DNA of 64,000 nt from Atherix ibis (taxonomy: Eukaryota > Arthropoda > Insecta > Diptera > Athericidae). The stretch covers positions 34,691,000 to 34,754,999 of the forward strand of contig OY282607.1 of assembly GCA_958298945.1 (NCBI GenBank), read 5' to 3'. A program made the translations under genes and the position numbers. Of the stretch, positions 45,347 through 57,376 are shown in pieces; positions within the stretch are counted from its first letter, which is position 1; each line of letters begins with the position of its first letter. The notes beneath the pieces are model-generated. The model was not told the DNA's origin. It was given only the letters and a program-made list of their open reading frames with translations, and made no database searches.

Positions 45347-46559
45347 CGAGGGTCATTCAACAAGTACTTAGCCTACAAAAGGAAAACGAAAATTTTGGAA
45401 AGTTGGCAATTTATTTTTTCACATAATCTCCTTCAAGCTCGATACACTTGGCCCAGCGATGCTCTAACTTTTTTAACCCGTCCAAAAAATACATTTTCTC
45501 GAGGGAAGGAAAATAGGCCTCCGTGGCGACAATGACCACCTCATTCGACCCAAATCTATTCCCGGCGAGTGATTTTTTCAGGTTTGGAAACAAAAAGTAG
45601 TCACAGGGGGCCAAATCTGGAGAGTACGGTGGATGGGGCAGCAATTCGCAGCGCAATTCGACCAATTTGGCCATGGTGACGGCGGAGGTGTGAGCCGGCG
45701 CGTTGTCGTGGTGGAACAGCACTTTTTTCTTCGCAAAGCGGGACCGCTTTTTCTTCACTTCGACGTCAAATCGGTCCAATAAGTCAGCATAGTAGTGCCC
45801 CGTGATTGTTTTACCCTTCTCGAGGTAATCGATGTGGATCACACCTTGTGAATCCCAGAAAACGGTGGCCATCACCTTTCCGGCCGATCGAACAGTCTTC
45901 GCCTTCTTCGGAGCACGTTCGCCGGGTGAAGTCCACTGTTTCGACTATTCCTTGGTCTCTGGTGTGTACCAGTGAATCCATGTTTCGTCGACGGTCACGA
46001 AACGATGCAAGAACTCCTCTGGATTGCGCTGAAATAGCGCCAAACACGTCGCCGATGTGGTCTCACGGTTGCGCTTGTTTTCCGGTGTGGCAAACGCGGC
46101 TACTCAGCTATCTCGTGAACCTTCAATCGACGGTCTGCGAACACGAGATCGTGGACTTTTTTAACGTTTTCCTCCGTAGCAGCCGTTTTCGGGGCACTTG
46201 GGCGTGGCTCATCAAAATCCGACGTACAGCCACGAACAAACTCGTTGAACCAATTCTTGATGGTCGCCATCGAAGAAGAAGAGTGACCATACACAGCATC
46301 CAAGCGATCTTTGATTTCGCTGCGCGTTTTCCTTTCCAAAAACAAGAATCTAATCACCGAACGATATTGTTCTTTTTCCATTTTTGTGCAACCGACCGAC
46401 ACGCTCGCTTTCAAAGGCTCTCAAAACAAAACTAATGAAGGGAATCGACTGAAATTTTGACAGTAGGCTACTAAACAAATGTACTGTACGATGGTAAATT
46501 TCTTTTGTGACAGTAGTTCCATCGGGCGGTGAGGCTAAGTACTTGTTGAATAACCCTCG
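45347..46559 (-). mobile_element. Mariner family A, copy 3
   Basis: This 1213-bp element is flanked by TA at 45345-45346 and 46560-46561, with ITRs of the same CGAGGGTCATTCAACAAG type as copies 1 and 2. It keeps the 3' end that copy 2 has lost, but lacks about 85 bp near 46098 that copy 2 retains. It shares the mid-gene TAG with copy 2. Confidence 0.95.
45411..46414 (-). pseudogene. Mariner A transposase, deletion and amber stop
   Basis: From 46414 the frame encodes the N-terminal helix-turn-helix domain (MEKEQYRSVIRFLF...) and runs to LKVHEIAE, where a deletion of about 85 bp causes a stop. The deleted piece covers the second helix-turn-helix and the linker that reads RKLSARWVPR in copy 2. 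After a frame change the gene continues with TPENKRNRETT and VTVDETWIHWYTPE, then TAG at 45945-45947, the same codon as in copy 2. The catalytic core follows in the same frame (45875-45411) with HHDNAPAHTS and YSPDLAPCDYFLFP, ending normally in CIELEGDYVKK. All three Asp codons remain but no full protein is possible. Confidence 0.93.
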
Positions 46560-46561
46560 TA

Positions 46562-48199
46562 GTGTAAAATAGGTTTTCGACAAGTTTCATTAATGATAAC
46601 GGTTGACCGCTGCTTCAACTTGCCTTTGCCTTGTCATCGGCATTCTGACGCATTAAGTGAGGGAATAGGGCAACGTTCGGTCTAGTAAGGCGCTGCTAGT
46701 CTGATTGCTTCACTTGTTTAATCTTACGAGTACATTTACTACCAACCACAACCTTCACCATATTAAAAATGGAGTTGATTTGGCGGATAGTATTGTTCAT
46801 CTGCAGAATCCATCTCCCTCGACGGGTAATGGAAATACGCATCTGTCGGATGGGGGGTACTGGTTCGCTTCCAACATACGTAGGGGCATGACGGGTTTTC
46901 TCTATAGGGATGATGGCTCCATTTTTTATAGACCAATCACCTATCTTAGAAATGACTTATCCCATTTTATTAAGTGTTTTCTGTGGTGAAGATTCGGCAT
47001 ATGGGACGTGTGGTGATACTGATAACAAAAGATTATCGATTGATGCTGATAATGAAAAGATTGACGGCATATTATTAGACGTTTATTGATGCTGATAATG
47101 ATATGGATAGGGAATTAGTTGAATGGCTTTTACCAGACAATTTAAAGGAATTCTAAAAGTTGTGCTAGTAAGTAATTTTTGTAAAGAAAAGTTTTTTGAT
47201 ACAACTTTTTTTATGGATTTGAAAAAAAACGTTTTTTTGTATTGCAAAAATAGCAAAAAATTATTTCAAAATCATAACTTATTATTTTAGTTATATTTTT
47301 AGAAATCCACAAATCCATAAAATATTTGACATGGGATTATTTTTAATTTATTTTTAGTAAATATATAGTACACTTAATCCAAATTCAAAATTTTAATTAT
47401 TGTAATTAAATTATTTTCCTTTTAACAAAAAAGAATCCTATTTGCATTGATCTTTCATTTTAAAAAAATCCCAAAAAATATGGTATTTTTTCTTTTATTA
47501 TTTTCGAAATAATATCATTTTATAATTTAGGAAGCGGAAAATAACAGAAAGTTTCTAAAATGTATTAAATTTTAAAAAAATGTTTTTTTTTAAATTTTTT
47601 TAAATTTCAAATATTTTTTTTAACAAAAATACTTTTCTACAATAAACATAGATGAAAACTGAAGTATTTTAAGTATAATTATTGAAAAGAAGACTCCTAA
47701 AGATTATATTAGATTGAAAAATTAAATTTAAAAATATTTACTAATAAAATTCAATGTTAACAGAGAAAGTACCCCTTAAAAAATATAACGAATCGACAGC
47801 GTTTGTATGTTGAAATCAGTGACAAACTAATGAAAAGTGGAATTAATTTGTTTATCCATTAAAAATTGTAAATAGCTAATATTTGCTAACTTTTTAATTA
47901 AATACTTTTCTACATATTAACAAATTTCTTATAAGAAATTTATTAATAAATTCAATATGATATTTGACAAGAAAACTTTTCTTTTATTCACCACAGTCAA
48001 ATGATGATAATGCAGTTTTGCCATATTTGAGTAATATTAACAGTGTATCCAAAGTTCACAACCAATAGTGAATATGCTAAGTTGAAAGAAAAATTTATAA
48101 AATACACTTAATTATACAATATATAAATTTTTATTTAAATTATAATTAAAATATTAAAACATTTATGAAAATAAAAATTTGCGATTTATTTTCAACTCG
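46562..48199. other. Unassigned, AT-rich towards the right
   Basis: From 46562 to 47150 the DNA is of ordinary complexity, with a 94-codon + frame (46705-46989) that I cannot assign; it may be part of an older repeat. From 47150 to 48190 it is AT-rich with no gene. Confidence 0.45.
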
Positions 48200-48602
48200 A
48201 GTGGTTTTGACGGCAGCAAGAAGTGACAACTGCGGTGAGTTTTATCTTCGGCAAAGAAAACATTCATTTTGACAGATCAAGTGTGTATGCTTGATTTGTC
48301 GGTGGCCGACAAATTTTCAAAACAATTTCGGATTTTCTATTGTTAGGCATTTTATTAACTGTGTGCGGCATTGTTTGAATAATTATATGTTAATGGGGCC
48401 ATCGAAAGATATTCAACGATAAATAGACGAATTTGCCTGTCAATACATTCAATAGTGAGAGCCGTATGTGCTGTGAAGTCTTGATGTATGGAAAAAGCAC
48501 AACTCCAAGGCAGACTACTATGACGGCAACTTCGATTATGACATTTTGATTAAACGGCTGCTTGTGGCTGACGGTTTGTGTTGTTAAGATTTGAAAGAAA
48601 AT
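48200..48602 (+). promoter_or_regulatory. Possible 5' untranslated exon and promoter of Ipk1
   Basis: This 400-bp island is clearly less AT-rich than its surroundings and ends at a near-consensus splice donor (AAAT|GTAAGTAA; GT at 48603-48604). The next acceptor that makes sense on the + strand is at 52154-52155, just before the Ipk1 start codon. I therefore infer a noncoding first exon and a 3.55-kb first intron. No TATA box or initiator is compelling. A short frame inside it contains YYDGNFDYDILIKRLL but is closed by stops. The link to Ipk1 is unproven. Confidence 0.35.
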
Positions 48603-48604
48603 GT

Positions 48605-51600
48605 AAGTAAATTTCATGAATATTATTGATTATTTGTTTGTTGATAAAAAAATATTGTATTGAGAATATTTGTAAATGAAATTCCACTTTGTGATTCGTG
48701 GTCAATATTAACGGCTATCAGTTCTTGTTCGAATTGTCGCTGCCTTGGGGTAGCAGTAAAGTGTTTTCAAATTTTAATTTTTTCCTTAAAAAAATCGGAA
48801 TTCTTGTGTTTTTTAAAAAAAAAAGTATTTACATAATTATTTTTTGGTAAGCAATTTTAATGGTATTAGAATTTGGTTATGTTTTCATTATTGACACATG
48901 CAAAAGCATTGGCACTTGTTATGCACTGTGCTGTGTTGTGCTTGTGTCTGCACCTGTGCGGACTTTGGTAAAAAATTTCCATAATATGGGATTATTGTGA
49001 GATTTAAAAAAAATTTTTTACTTATATTAAAGTCAAAGACTTGATCGTTTTTTTTGGTATGGTATGACTTGATATTTTTTTTTTAATTTGACCAAAATTC
49101 ATTTTGGTCAAATTATCTGGATTTTTGTCATTAGTTCATCCACAATCAGTGTAAAGTCTACTCAGTCTTATAGGGCACTTGTTGTTTGTAAAGTCACACT
49201 ATCCTAGATGCTATCGAATTATTCCAGTTCTTATTGTAAACTTTTTTCCAATATTCCGTTGCATTCTCTTATTCTATATTTTTTCCAATATTCCGTTGCA
49301 TTCTACGAGTATATTTCCAGGCGGACTTCACTAAAATTCCATATCCAAAAGTAATATTACGAACCCACAAAGTAGGTTCTTGTTCAAATTTTAAACACAA
49401 AAATACCAAAAATATTACCATTAAAACTTATAATACAATAGAGAAAATTTTGAATAAAATTTAAAAAAATGCGAGAAAATACCGTACGTTCGTTTTTAAT
49501 ACCAACTACGAAATATAAGAATAATCCCTTGTTGGTTGGGTTTTGTTTGTTTTTTCTGGATTCAGTATTAATTTTGTTTTATTGGCGCTATTTTTGCCGG
49601 TTTAATTATAGTCAGACACATTTATATATCAGCCAATATTGTTTGTCTGTATCTTAGGTCTTTGAGCTAATAGCTAGAGGCGATTCTGTAGCGCCACGAC
49701 CATAAGGGCATTTTGAGACTATCAACCAATATTATCGATATTATTTTGTAAATACAAGCTTTGTGTAATCAATTTTTAACTTTTCGCTATAAAAAAAACA
49801 AAATTTTACTACGTTTAATATGGTTTGTTGCAAGAAAATATTCAAAAACATTTCCCCTGTTAATATAGTCTGTCGACTATAGCACTGTCGTAGTAATATT
49901 TTAGGGTCTTCAAAAACATTATTTTTAAAGTCTACTATACCATGACTACACTTATACTATCCAAGAATTGACTTACCACCTACACTATACGTGTACTCTA
50001 GTAAAAATATATGTTTTTATTTTCAGAAAATCTACATAATTGACAAAATTATCTAAATAAATTATTTTATCCTAACTTTCCTTTTGAAATAATATCATTC
50101 GCAAAAGCAGTTTACTATGAAATATTCGATAATTACTCCAAATAAGATAAAACGCAAAGTCAATTTTATCAGAAATTCTCAAGTGTTAATGTTGATATAA
50201 TCGGAATAAGAGAATAGCAAATATTCCAATAGTAAATTAAGCAAATACGAGTACTTATTTGTATTTCGAAACAAAGTAAATATTCTGTTTTTAATCATAC
50301 AAAAGAGTAAGTATGTGATGCTATAAATATAGAAATTAATCTATTAAGCGTATTATTTGTAGTTGAGTTTTCTAAGTAAATGGGCAATAATTTGATAGAA
50401 AAAAAATACTTTTAATTAAGTAAGTACACTATTTTAAGTATTAAAAACTATTATTTTGTAGAGTTTATATATTTTTATTTTTTAACTTTCAACTTTTATA
50501 AAACAATCGTTTTCATTTCAATATTTTGAAGAAAATTTAAATTTCTTAGCATCATTTGGGCGAGTAGTATAATTTTTTAAATTTGTTGCAAAGTTTTATA
50601 TTAAAAATTATACATTTTCTTCGATTTTTTTTTTTTGCCTTTTGTTTTGGTTATGCATATTTTTTTTATTAAAAATATATCCTAACTAGTTGAACAATTT
50701 TTTTTGCCAATTTTTAGAAATTAATTTTTTTTTCTAATTTTTAGAGCTGGTAAATTTTTTTGAATAGTAAATACAAAAACTTATTGTAAGTACAAACTTT
50801 AATAAGAATTATTGACTCTCTTTACTTTTGAACACGAATTGAGTCTATTCGCTGAACGTATTCAATACTTCAATTTGTAAATATCAAGATTTAAGTACCG
50901 CCCTTGACCTACAGCATAGCATCTTTTTGAGACAATGCTTTATAGTATTTATAATCCATAATATTTCTTGCCACAATGATATTCAAGCAGACAATATGTC
51001 GACAAATCAGCAATATTTATATAGCATAAAAATCCTTCCTTAGTTTACCACTATTTTACAAAACCAAATCAAAATTCTTTAATAGTCTGTTTCAAAAAGT
51101 AGAGCACAAGGATGGAGTGCTAATCCGAAAGGTAGAGAGTAGGGATAAATGAGCAAAACAATATATCAAAACTGACAATTACGGGTAAATTATTAAAATA
51201 CGACACGTACTAAAGCCTATACAGATATAAGGATTCCAACTTTAATTCCAATTCCATCGAACCCCCAAACCTTAGGAATAATTACCTATGAAAGCTTTAA
51301 TATCCAAAATTGTATTATCCATCACCATTTAAATGTTGCATTTGTTCATAATTGGTTTATATTATCCGTTATAAAAAATTCCAATCATAACCATTTCATC
51401 GAGATTTTTTAAAAATTATTATATAAATCATCCCGTTCTAGAAAAAAAACCCCCAACCCCCATGGATCGTTAAAAAAAACCTGCTTGTTGGTATAATCAA
51501 AATTTGAAAAATATGTTTAAATATTTTCCAGTTGGCGCAAAAATAATTTCTCTAGCGGCTTTCCTTTTAATGAACAAAATAAAAAACCTTAAAAATTATA

Positions 51601-52155
51601 TTAGAATTTCTTTCTATTTTCCGTTTTAGTGTTTTTTTTAAGATTGAAAAAATTATTAATTTATTAAAAATAATTGCGGAAAAATATACACAGAATTTCC
51701 TGTTTTTTAAAATATTATCTCTAATATTATGTCAAGTTAATTTCAACAAAATCTAAAATAGAATTTAAAAAAATAATTTGTTCTGTACTAATTAATAACA
51801 AGTCAGCCATGCAAATATTGAAAATATAAAAGATTTTATCATCACTTATTATATTTTAAAAGAATTTTCAAGTTCAAGAATAGATTTACGAACAGAAATA
51901 TTATTTTTTTATATTGACTATGGAAAATTCTACAAATTTGATGAAAAATTGGCACAAATTTCAAGTATTTTTCACGTTTAACTTTGCCACTTTATATCGA
52001 AACAGAAAACTCAATGATTTTGAGTGGAAATTTTTTTATTTTTCAACATTGTAATGAAATTTTTCTTTTTTTAAGTGCATTAGATAATGTTTTTTTTTTT
52101 AAATTATTAAGATTCTTGGGAAAATTCTATAAATAGAGAACTTTTTATTTTACAG
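48605..52155 (+). other. Presumed first intron or upstream region of Ipk1
   Basis: AT-rich DNA with no recognisable exon or transposon. It holds a 26-bp direct repeat at 49242-49304. It ends in a pyrimidine-rich tract and TTTTACAG directly before the first coding exon. Confidence 0.4.
49242..49304. repeat. 26-bp direct repeat, 37-bp period
   Basis: TTTTTTCCAATATTCCGTTG plus CATTCT occurs at 49242-49267 and, identically, at 49279-49304. Confidence 0.88.
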
Positions 52156-52159
52156 AAAC

Positions 52160-52204
52160 ATGTGCCAAAAATCCATCGAAACAGAATGGATTTGCTCAAA
52201 GTGA
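52160..52204 (+). promoter_or_regulatory. Short upstream ORF overlapping the Ipk1 start
   Basis: In the first coding exon an ATG at 52160 opens a 14-codon frame that ends in TGA at 52202-52204, out of frame with and overlapping the Ipk1 ATG at 52186. If the mRNA begins upstream of the acceptor at 52155, ribosomes would meet this ATG first, so it could dampen Ipk1 translation. Whether it is in the mature mRNA depends on the true transcription start. Confidence 0.5.
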
Positions 52205-55200
52205 AATTGAAATATCGTGCCGAGGGTAATGCGAATTTGGTTTTGGTACTACCCCAAAGTAGAAAAGTGCTCCGTTTGGCAAAAACTAGCGTTAAAAGTA
52301 CAAAAAGTTAGTCTACTTTAATTCTTGTTTTTAAAGAATATAGAGTTTTAAAATGAATATCCATTTTTATTATTGGGTTTTTTTTTGCCCTTCTTTTTCG
52401 AACTTTAATTTAGATGAACTCATATTGGATCCCCACCTCCACGTTGCCTATATTGAATTGTTACGAAAAATTCTGCATAACGATTCCTGTTATGTACCAG
52501 AAATCGTTAAAATAACACCAGCTGAACGTGAAAGGATTAATAAATTAATAGAGCCTTGTCGACCTGGTGAGTTTTTCCATATTTTCAAATAAACCGATAA
52601 TTTTTAAAAATCCTATACAAGATGGATACAAATTTTTTAACTTTCCTGGCGTTAATTTGTCTTTTTAGCCGATCGCTTAGAAAAGTGCTTCCAAGGAGAT
52701 TTTGGATTAATTTTTCCAGATGCTGCCTATCTACCTCTATCCGATCAGACTGTCATAAATGAAAACGTAATTTTTTTTTTTCCAATTTAAAAAAATCAAA
52801 ATAAAATTTTCGAAAAGTCTTAAAGATTTATAAAGATAATGTTTATATTATTAACAGTATTCGTCTGATAATGACACTTATTGTGTTGAAATAAAACCCA
52901 AACAAGGCTGGATATTTACGTCGACTGAATTTACAAATTTATTTGATATAAAACCACCAAATATGTGCCGATATTGTTCTATGCAATATTTAAAGGTAAA
53001 TTACTTATTTTATTTACAATATTTATTTTCTATGCAAATAGAATAAAGTTTGTATGGTTTTTGTGAGTATAACAAAATTCTAAATGGGAAAAAAATTCAC
53101 TTTTTGTTTTAATAAAATAATTATTTCTAAATCTTTAACGAAAAGGATTTTTTAACTAAATTGTCGCCGAATTAAAAAATTCTTTATTTTTTTTCTCCAA
53201 AAAATTAGCATAAAACGGGGAAAGTTTCTGAAACGAGTCAATACTGTCCAATGGATCTCTTTTCTGGGTAAGACATGTTCATAATTTTATTAAAAAAAAA
53301 TTCGATAAATACAAATCACAAATCAAATTTACGATATTAGGTTATAAGTTCTTAATAACATAGCAATTTTGTCCACTTGACAGAGATTTATTAAAAATGT
53401 ATAAAGCGTTAGATGCCCTCTTGGACTCACCTCAAAATAATTTACGTATATTCAAGAATGGCATCCTAGTTTATGGCAGCAAACACAAACTAATGCCAAT
53501 AGAGAAAATTATCGACGAAATTTCTAGCGGGTACGTACACATTTTTTTTGCATGCTTCTTTTTCTTTAATTTTGTTATTTAAAAAAAAATGGTGGATTAA
53601 ATTTCCTTTTAAATGTTTCTTTATAAAATATTGTCAATGCTCTTAGTTATTTTTGCTGTGTTATTTTGATACTTTTGTAAATACTTAATTTTATATAGTA
53701 AAAATATTCTCTGGTCCTGGTTCTCTTCCAAATGAAAATGTACGATTCTACTATGCTGATAAGAGTGATGCTTTTACAACAGTTTTATTAATTTTTCCTT
53801 CTATGTTTTGAGTTGTGAATAAAGCGGTAAGGGTTAAAAGAATCATTATTTTATTGTTCAAATTAATATTTTTATGGATAAGAGGTGCTGGCCATTTCGA
53901 TTAAGTATTTTAAAATAATTTTAATTGGTATGGTGATAACAAGAAACAATTCTTCCAAATTAAATAAAATTTATATACGAGGGTCGTTCAATATGTCCTT
54001 AGAAAATTTGAGAAATTGCGCTCGTAGTGTCGGTAAAGAATTTTTTTTGTAAGTAGCATTATCGACAGGAAAGCTGTCAAAATTTTAGCTCGATCCATAG
54101 CGTAGGTCAATTTCTATCGTCGATTAAAGTTAACGACATTTATTTGTGCATAACAATGGAATAAAGCGAGTTTAGGGCTGTCATCAAACATCTCCATTTG
54201 AAATGCTTAAGCCCGAAAGAAATCAAGGCCGAGTTGGATGCAGTTCATGACACATCTGCACCTGTGTTTGCGACGGTTTACAATTGGGTGAATGAATTTA
54301 AACGTGGCCGTTCATCCACAAAAGATGAACATCATTCAGAACGCCCAGTTGAGGTGTCTACTCCTGAAATCATCGACAAAATCCACGATCTGATTTTGAA
54401 CGATCGGCGAATTAAAGTGCGCGAATTAGTTGAGGCCACGGGCATATCACAAGGTACAGTCGCTTCAATTTTGCATGAAAAATTGTCTGTGAAAAAAATT
54501 TCGGCAAGATGTGTGCCGCGTTTGCTCTCAAAGGAGAATAAGCGCAATCGTGCAGTGGAGTCTGAGGCTATGTTGGCACTCTTTCATCGCAATCCTGCCG
54601 AATTCCTTCGTCGATATGTCACTGTGGACGAAACCTGGATACACTACTACACTCCAGAAACGAAGAAACAGTTATCACAGTGGATTTTCAAGGGTGAACG
54701 GGCTCCGAAGAATGCAAAAAAGGTGCCCACGGTCTTTTGGGATTCTCAGGGCATCATTTTTATCGACTACTTGGAAAAAGGAAAAACAATAACAGGAGCG
54801 TATTACGCGTCGTTATTGCAACGGTTGAGCGAGGAAATCAAAGAGAAACGCCCCCATCTGAAGAAGAAAAAAATCCTCTTGCATCAGGACAATGCGCGTG
54901 TGCACACCTGCACTGTTTCCATGGCCAAAATTGTGGAATTGAGAATGGAATTGTTGCAGCATCCCGCTTATTCACCAGATTTGGCCCCGAGTAACTATTT
55001 TCTTTTTCCCAATCTGAAGAAATGGCTTGGCGGACGACGGTTCACTTCCAACGAGGACGTCATTGCTGGAACGGATGAGTATTTTGCAGAACTTCCGAAA
55101 TCCTATTTTTTGGACGGGATAAAAATTTTGGAAAAACGGTGTATAGAGCTAAAAGGAGATTATGTTGAAAAAAAAAATATTTTTTTTTAAAAACAGTTTT

Positions 55201-56878
55201 TTTTCATCTTTTTCTAAGGACTTATTGAACGACCCTCGTATATTTAAAAAAAAAGTTGATGGCTTATAATTTTATGCATAAATGACAGATTTTGATTTAT
55301 TATCAATGATTAAATACTACCAACATTTTAAATATGATTATTTTCATTAAAGGTTAACTATTAGTTTTTTTTTTTTAAATCGTTCAGATTAAGAAAATAT
55401 TTTAAACATTTTTTCTTCAAATTTGTAAGCTTAAAGTTTGTTGAATTGCTTTAATTTTGCTAAATTTGAAATTATCAGACAATCCACTATAAAAATAGGT
55501 TTTTATAAATTTTTTTTTGGTTTTCATATTTAAAAAAAAAATGATTTTATAACTTCATTTTCTACACTTGAGAATTTACTAATCATTTTAGTTTCGAAAA
55601 ATGTTTGTGAATATTTTAAATTATCTGAATCCGTTGACCTGATATGTTGTTTTTAAGCATATAAATCAGTGAAGGCTCTAAGTAAAAATCTAAATCACTA
55701 ATAGTTTAGCATTTATAGTAAAATTAAAATACATTTTTTAAATTTCCTTCTATTTTTATTTACACTACCATTTATCCCAGCTTTGCTTGTATTTTAATGT
55801 ATCCTATTAAGTTTTCCTATATATTTTTAGTAAAATTATATAATTATTTTCATGACAATAATTGGCACTATCGATTTTGTACAAATAAAAGCCAATTTTA
55901 ATCAGTAAAGCATAATTTCCAGTAGAGTTTTATTATTTAGTTCATTGTAGATAATAACCCATTTCCTAATAGCAATCTAATAAGGATATGTAATTGTTCT
56001 AATAAATAGATGCATGTGTTTTTCTTAAACATTAGTAATTTTGCTTTTGTTTTTCATTTTCATATATTTTCTGTACACATTTTGAAACATTTTCATTAAA
56101 AAAAACTATATTTTTCTTTTAAAATAGGAGGCCACAAATTTTCCATCAATTAATAGTCGCTTGCCTATTAGGAGACTTTGAGAAGAATGAAAATGTTCTA
56201 GAAAATGGATTTATTTTTAATGGTCATGATAAACAGCAGTGCAATAATAACATAAACCTTCCGGCAAATAGTATTTTATCGAAAATATTGAATGTACAAC
56301 TTTTGGCAAAAGTATTTAAAATCGAATTAATTCGGATAAATAGATTGCATTTTATGTTAAACAATTCTGATTACAGGAGAATATTGGCAAAATAGTTAAT
56401 GAGTGTCGTACTGATGAAAAGACCTATACTTATCTTAAGGACATGGTCGAAAGGCAGGATATTAATTCGGGAATGAGTGCATTTACACCGAAAGAAAAGT
56501 ACATGTTAGGTGCAACATGTATGGACTGCTCATTAATGATAGCCTTTCAAAAAGTTGATGCGGAAACAGATAATCAGTACGTTACCTAGATAGTTTCTTC
56601 ATATGCATTTTTTTATTATTTAACTTTTATAACATTTTTTAAAATATGCATACATTCATACTTTTTTTTTATATATATCATTATCATTGGTAGATAAAAT
56701 ATTATATTTCAGATTGCTCAATAATTGTAAATTGTTTCAAGTCGAAAATCAGTATTTCGGTGTGAAAATCACAGCCCTCGATTTGGATCCAAAGCCAGAT
56801 TATCATGTTAACAAATATTTACGACAAACAAGGGATGCTTGTGATGCAGCTGATGAATATTCAAACAAAATAATTTAG
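52186..56878 (+). CDS. Ipk1: Inositol-pentakisphosphate 2-kinase, nine coding exons
   Basis: The enzyme phosphorylates the 2-position of inositol pentakisphosphate to make IP6 (phytate). Coding exons: 52186-52306, 52414-52566, 52669-52766, 52858-52995, 53209-53267, 53384-53530, 56128-56311, 56377-56576, 56713-56878. All introns are GT-AG, phases agree, and the total is 421 codons. Family blocks: YRAEGNANLVLVLP (residues 10-23, nucleotide-binding N-lobe), CVEIKPKQGW (133-142, the EIKPK signature), MCRYC (160-164) and SQYCPMDLFSG (180-190) with the conserved Cys residues, NNLRIFKNGILVYG (208-221), DCSLMIAF (350-357), and LDLDPKP (389-395) near the end, the catalytic/metal-binding DxD region. 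Length is close to other animal family members. The start at 52186 is the first ATG in frame with the kinase; the frame is open upstream to the acceptor. Intron 6 is enlarged to 2.6 kb by mariner D. No damage is seen, so the gene is probably functional. Confidence 0.95.
53978..55238 (+). mobile_element. Mariner family D, within Ipk1 intron 6
   Basis: This 1261-bp element is flanked by TA at 53976-53977 and 55239-55240, with ITRs beginning CGAGGGTCGTTCAATA (about 29 bp, one mismatch). The tips resemble family A (CGAGGGTC.TTCAA), and the proteins are also alike, so D and A are probably sister lineages. It lies in the same orientation as Ipk1, wholly within intron 6, away from both splice sites. 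Confidence 0.95.
54156..55190 (+). pseudogene. Mariner D transposase, third catalytic Asp is Asn
   Basis: The expected start ATG at 54156 is followed one codon later by TAA (54162-54164), after which the frame is open to 55190. An internal Met at 54198 would drop only the first part of the first helix. Both helix-turn-helix motifs, the ISARCVPRLLSKENK linker, the first Asp (VTVDETWIHYYTPE) and the second Asp (LHQDNARVHTC) are present. In the third block the sequence reads YSPDLAPSNYFLFP, with Asn exactly 34 residues after the second Asp where the family has Asp, so the active site is broken. Near the end, LEKRCIELKGDYVE lacks about three residues relative to family A (HRWAKCIELEG). Confidence 0.94.
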
Positions 56879-56918
56879 CTCAATATTTGTTTACATTATT
56901 TTTGTTTTTTTTTTTTTT

Positions 56919-56924
56919 AAATAA
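56919..56924 (+). terminator. Ipk1 polyadenylation signal
   Basis: AATAAA occurs 41 bp after the Ipk1 stop codon, following a T-rich run. It is the first canonical signal downstream of the gene and a likely 3' end-formation site. A second AATAAA follows about 25 bp later. Confidence 0.55.
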
Positions 56925-57376
56925 AAATAATAGCAAAAATTATAATAAATACTTAATGAAAGAAATTTTTACAAAAGTTAATTGGTTATCTTTTAGTAAT
57001 TTTTTTTTGTAAATAATATTATTAAAATTTTCATTTTTAAAAATAACATTATTGATATTATAAAAACGATTTGTGATAAGAGTGAGGAAAACAACCTGAA
57101 AGCAAAACAAAAGCCAGCTACTTTTTGAAATAAAGATTTTTTCTATAAATTTTCTAGTGTTTTTTACATATATACAATATATTTTTTTTGGTTTTTTTTA
57201 TGGTATATCATCAAATAAGTTTTTATAAAATCGAAAAATAAATGTTACCAAATTTGGATAAATTAACGGTAACGCTATCTTGTGACAATTAACATAAATT
57301 GTTTACCTTGTTTCAACTGTTTCTAACGCCACCTGAATTCTATAATTGGAAATTGGATTTTGGGCTGTGTGAACTA

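Noticed and set aside
45806..46435. 209-codon + strand frame in mariner A copy 3
   Set aside because: It is antisense to the transposase. A related frame appears over copy 2 for the same reason, so it is a by-product of codon usage.
48390..48617. 75-codon - strand frame over the putative Ipk1 first exon
   Set aside because: No family resemblance. It overlaps the better-supported splice donor context on the + strand.
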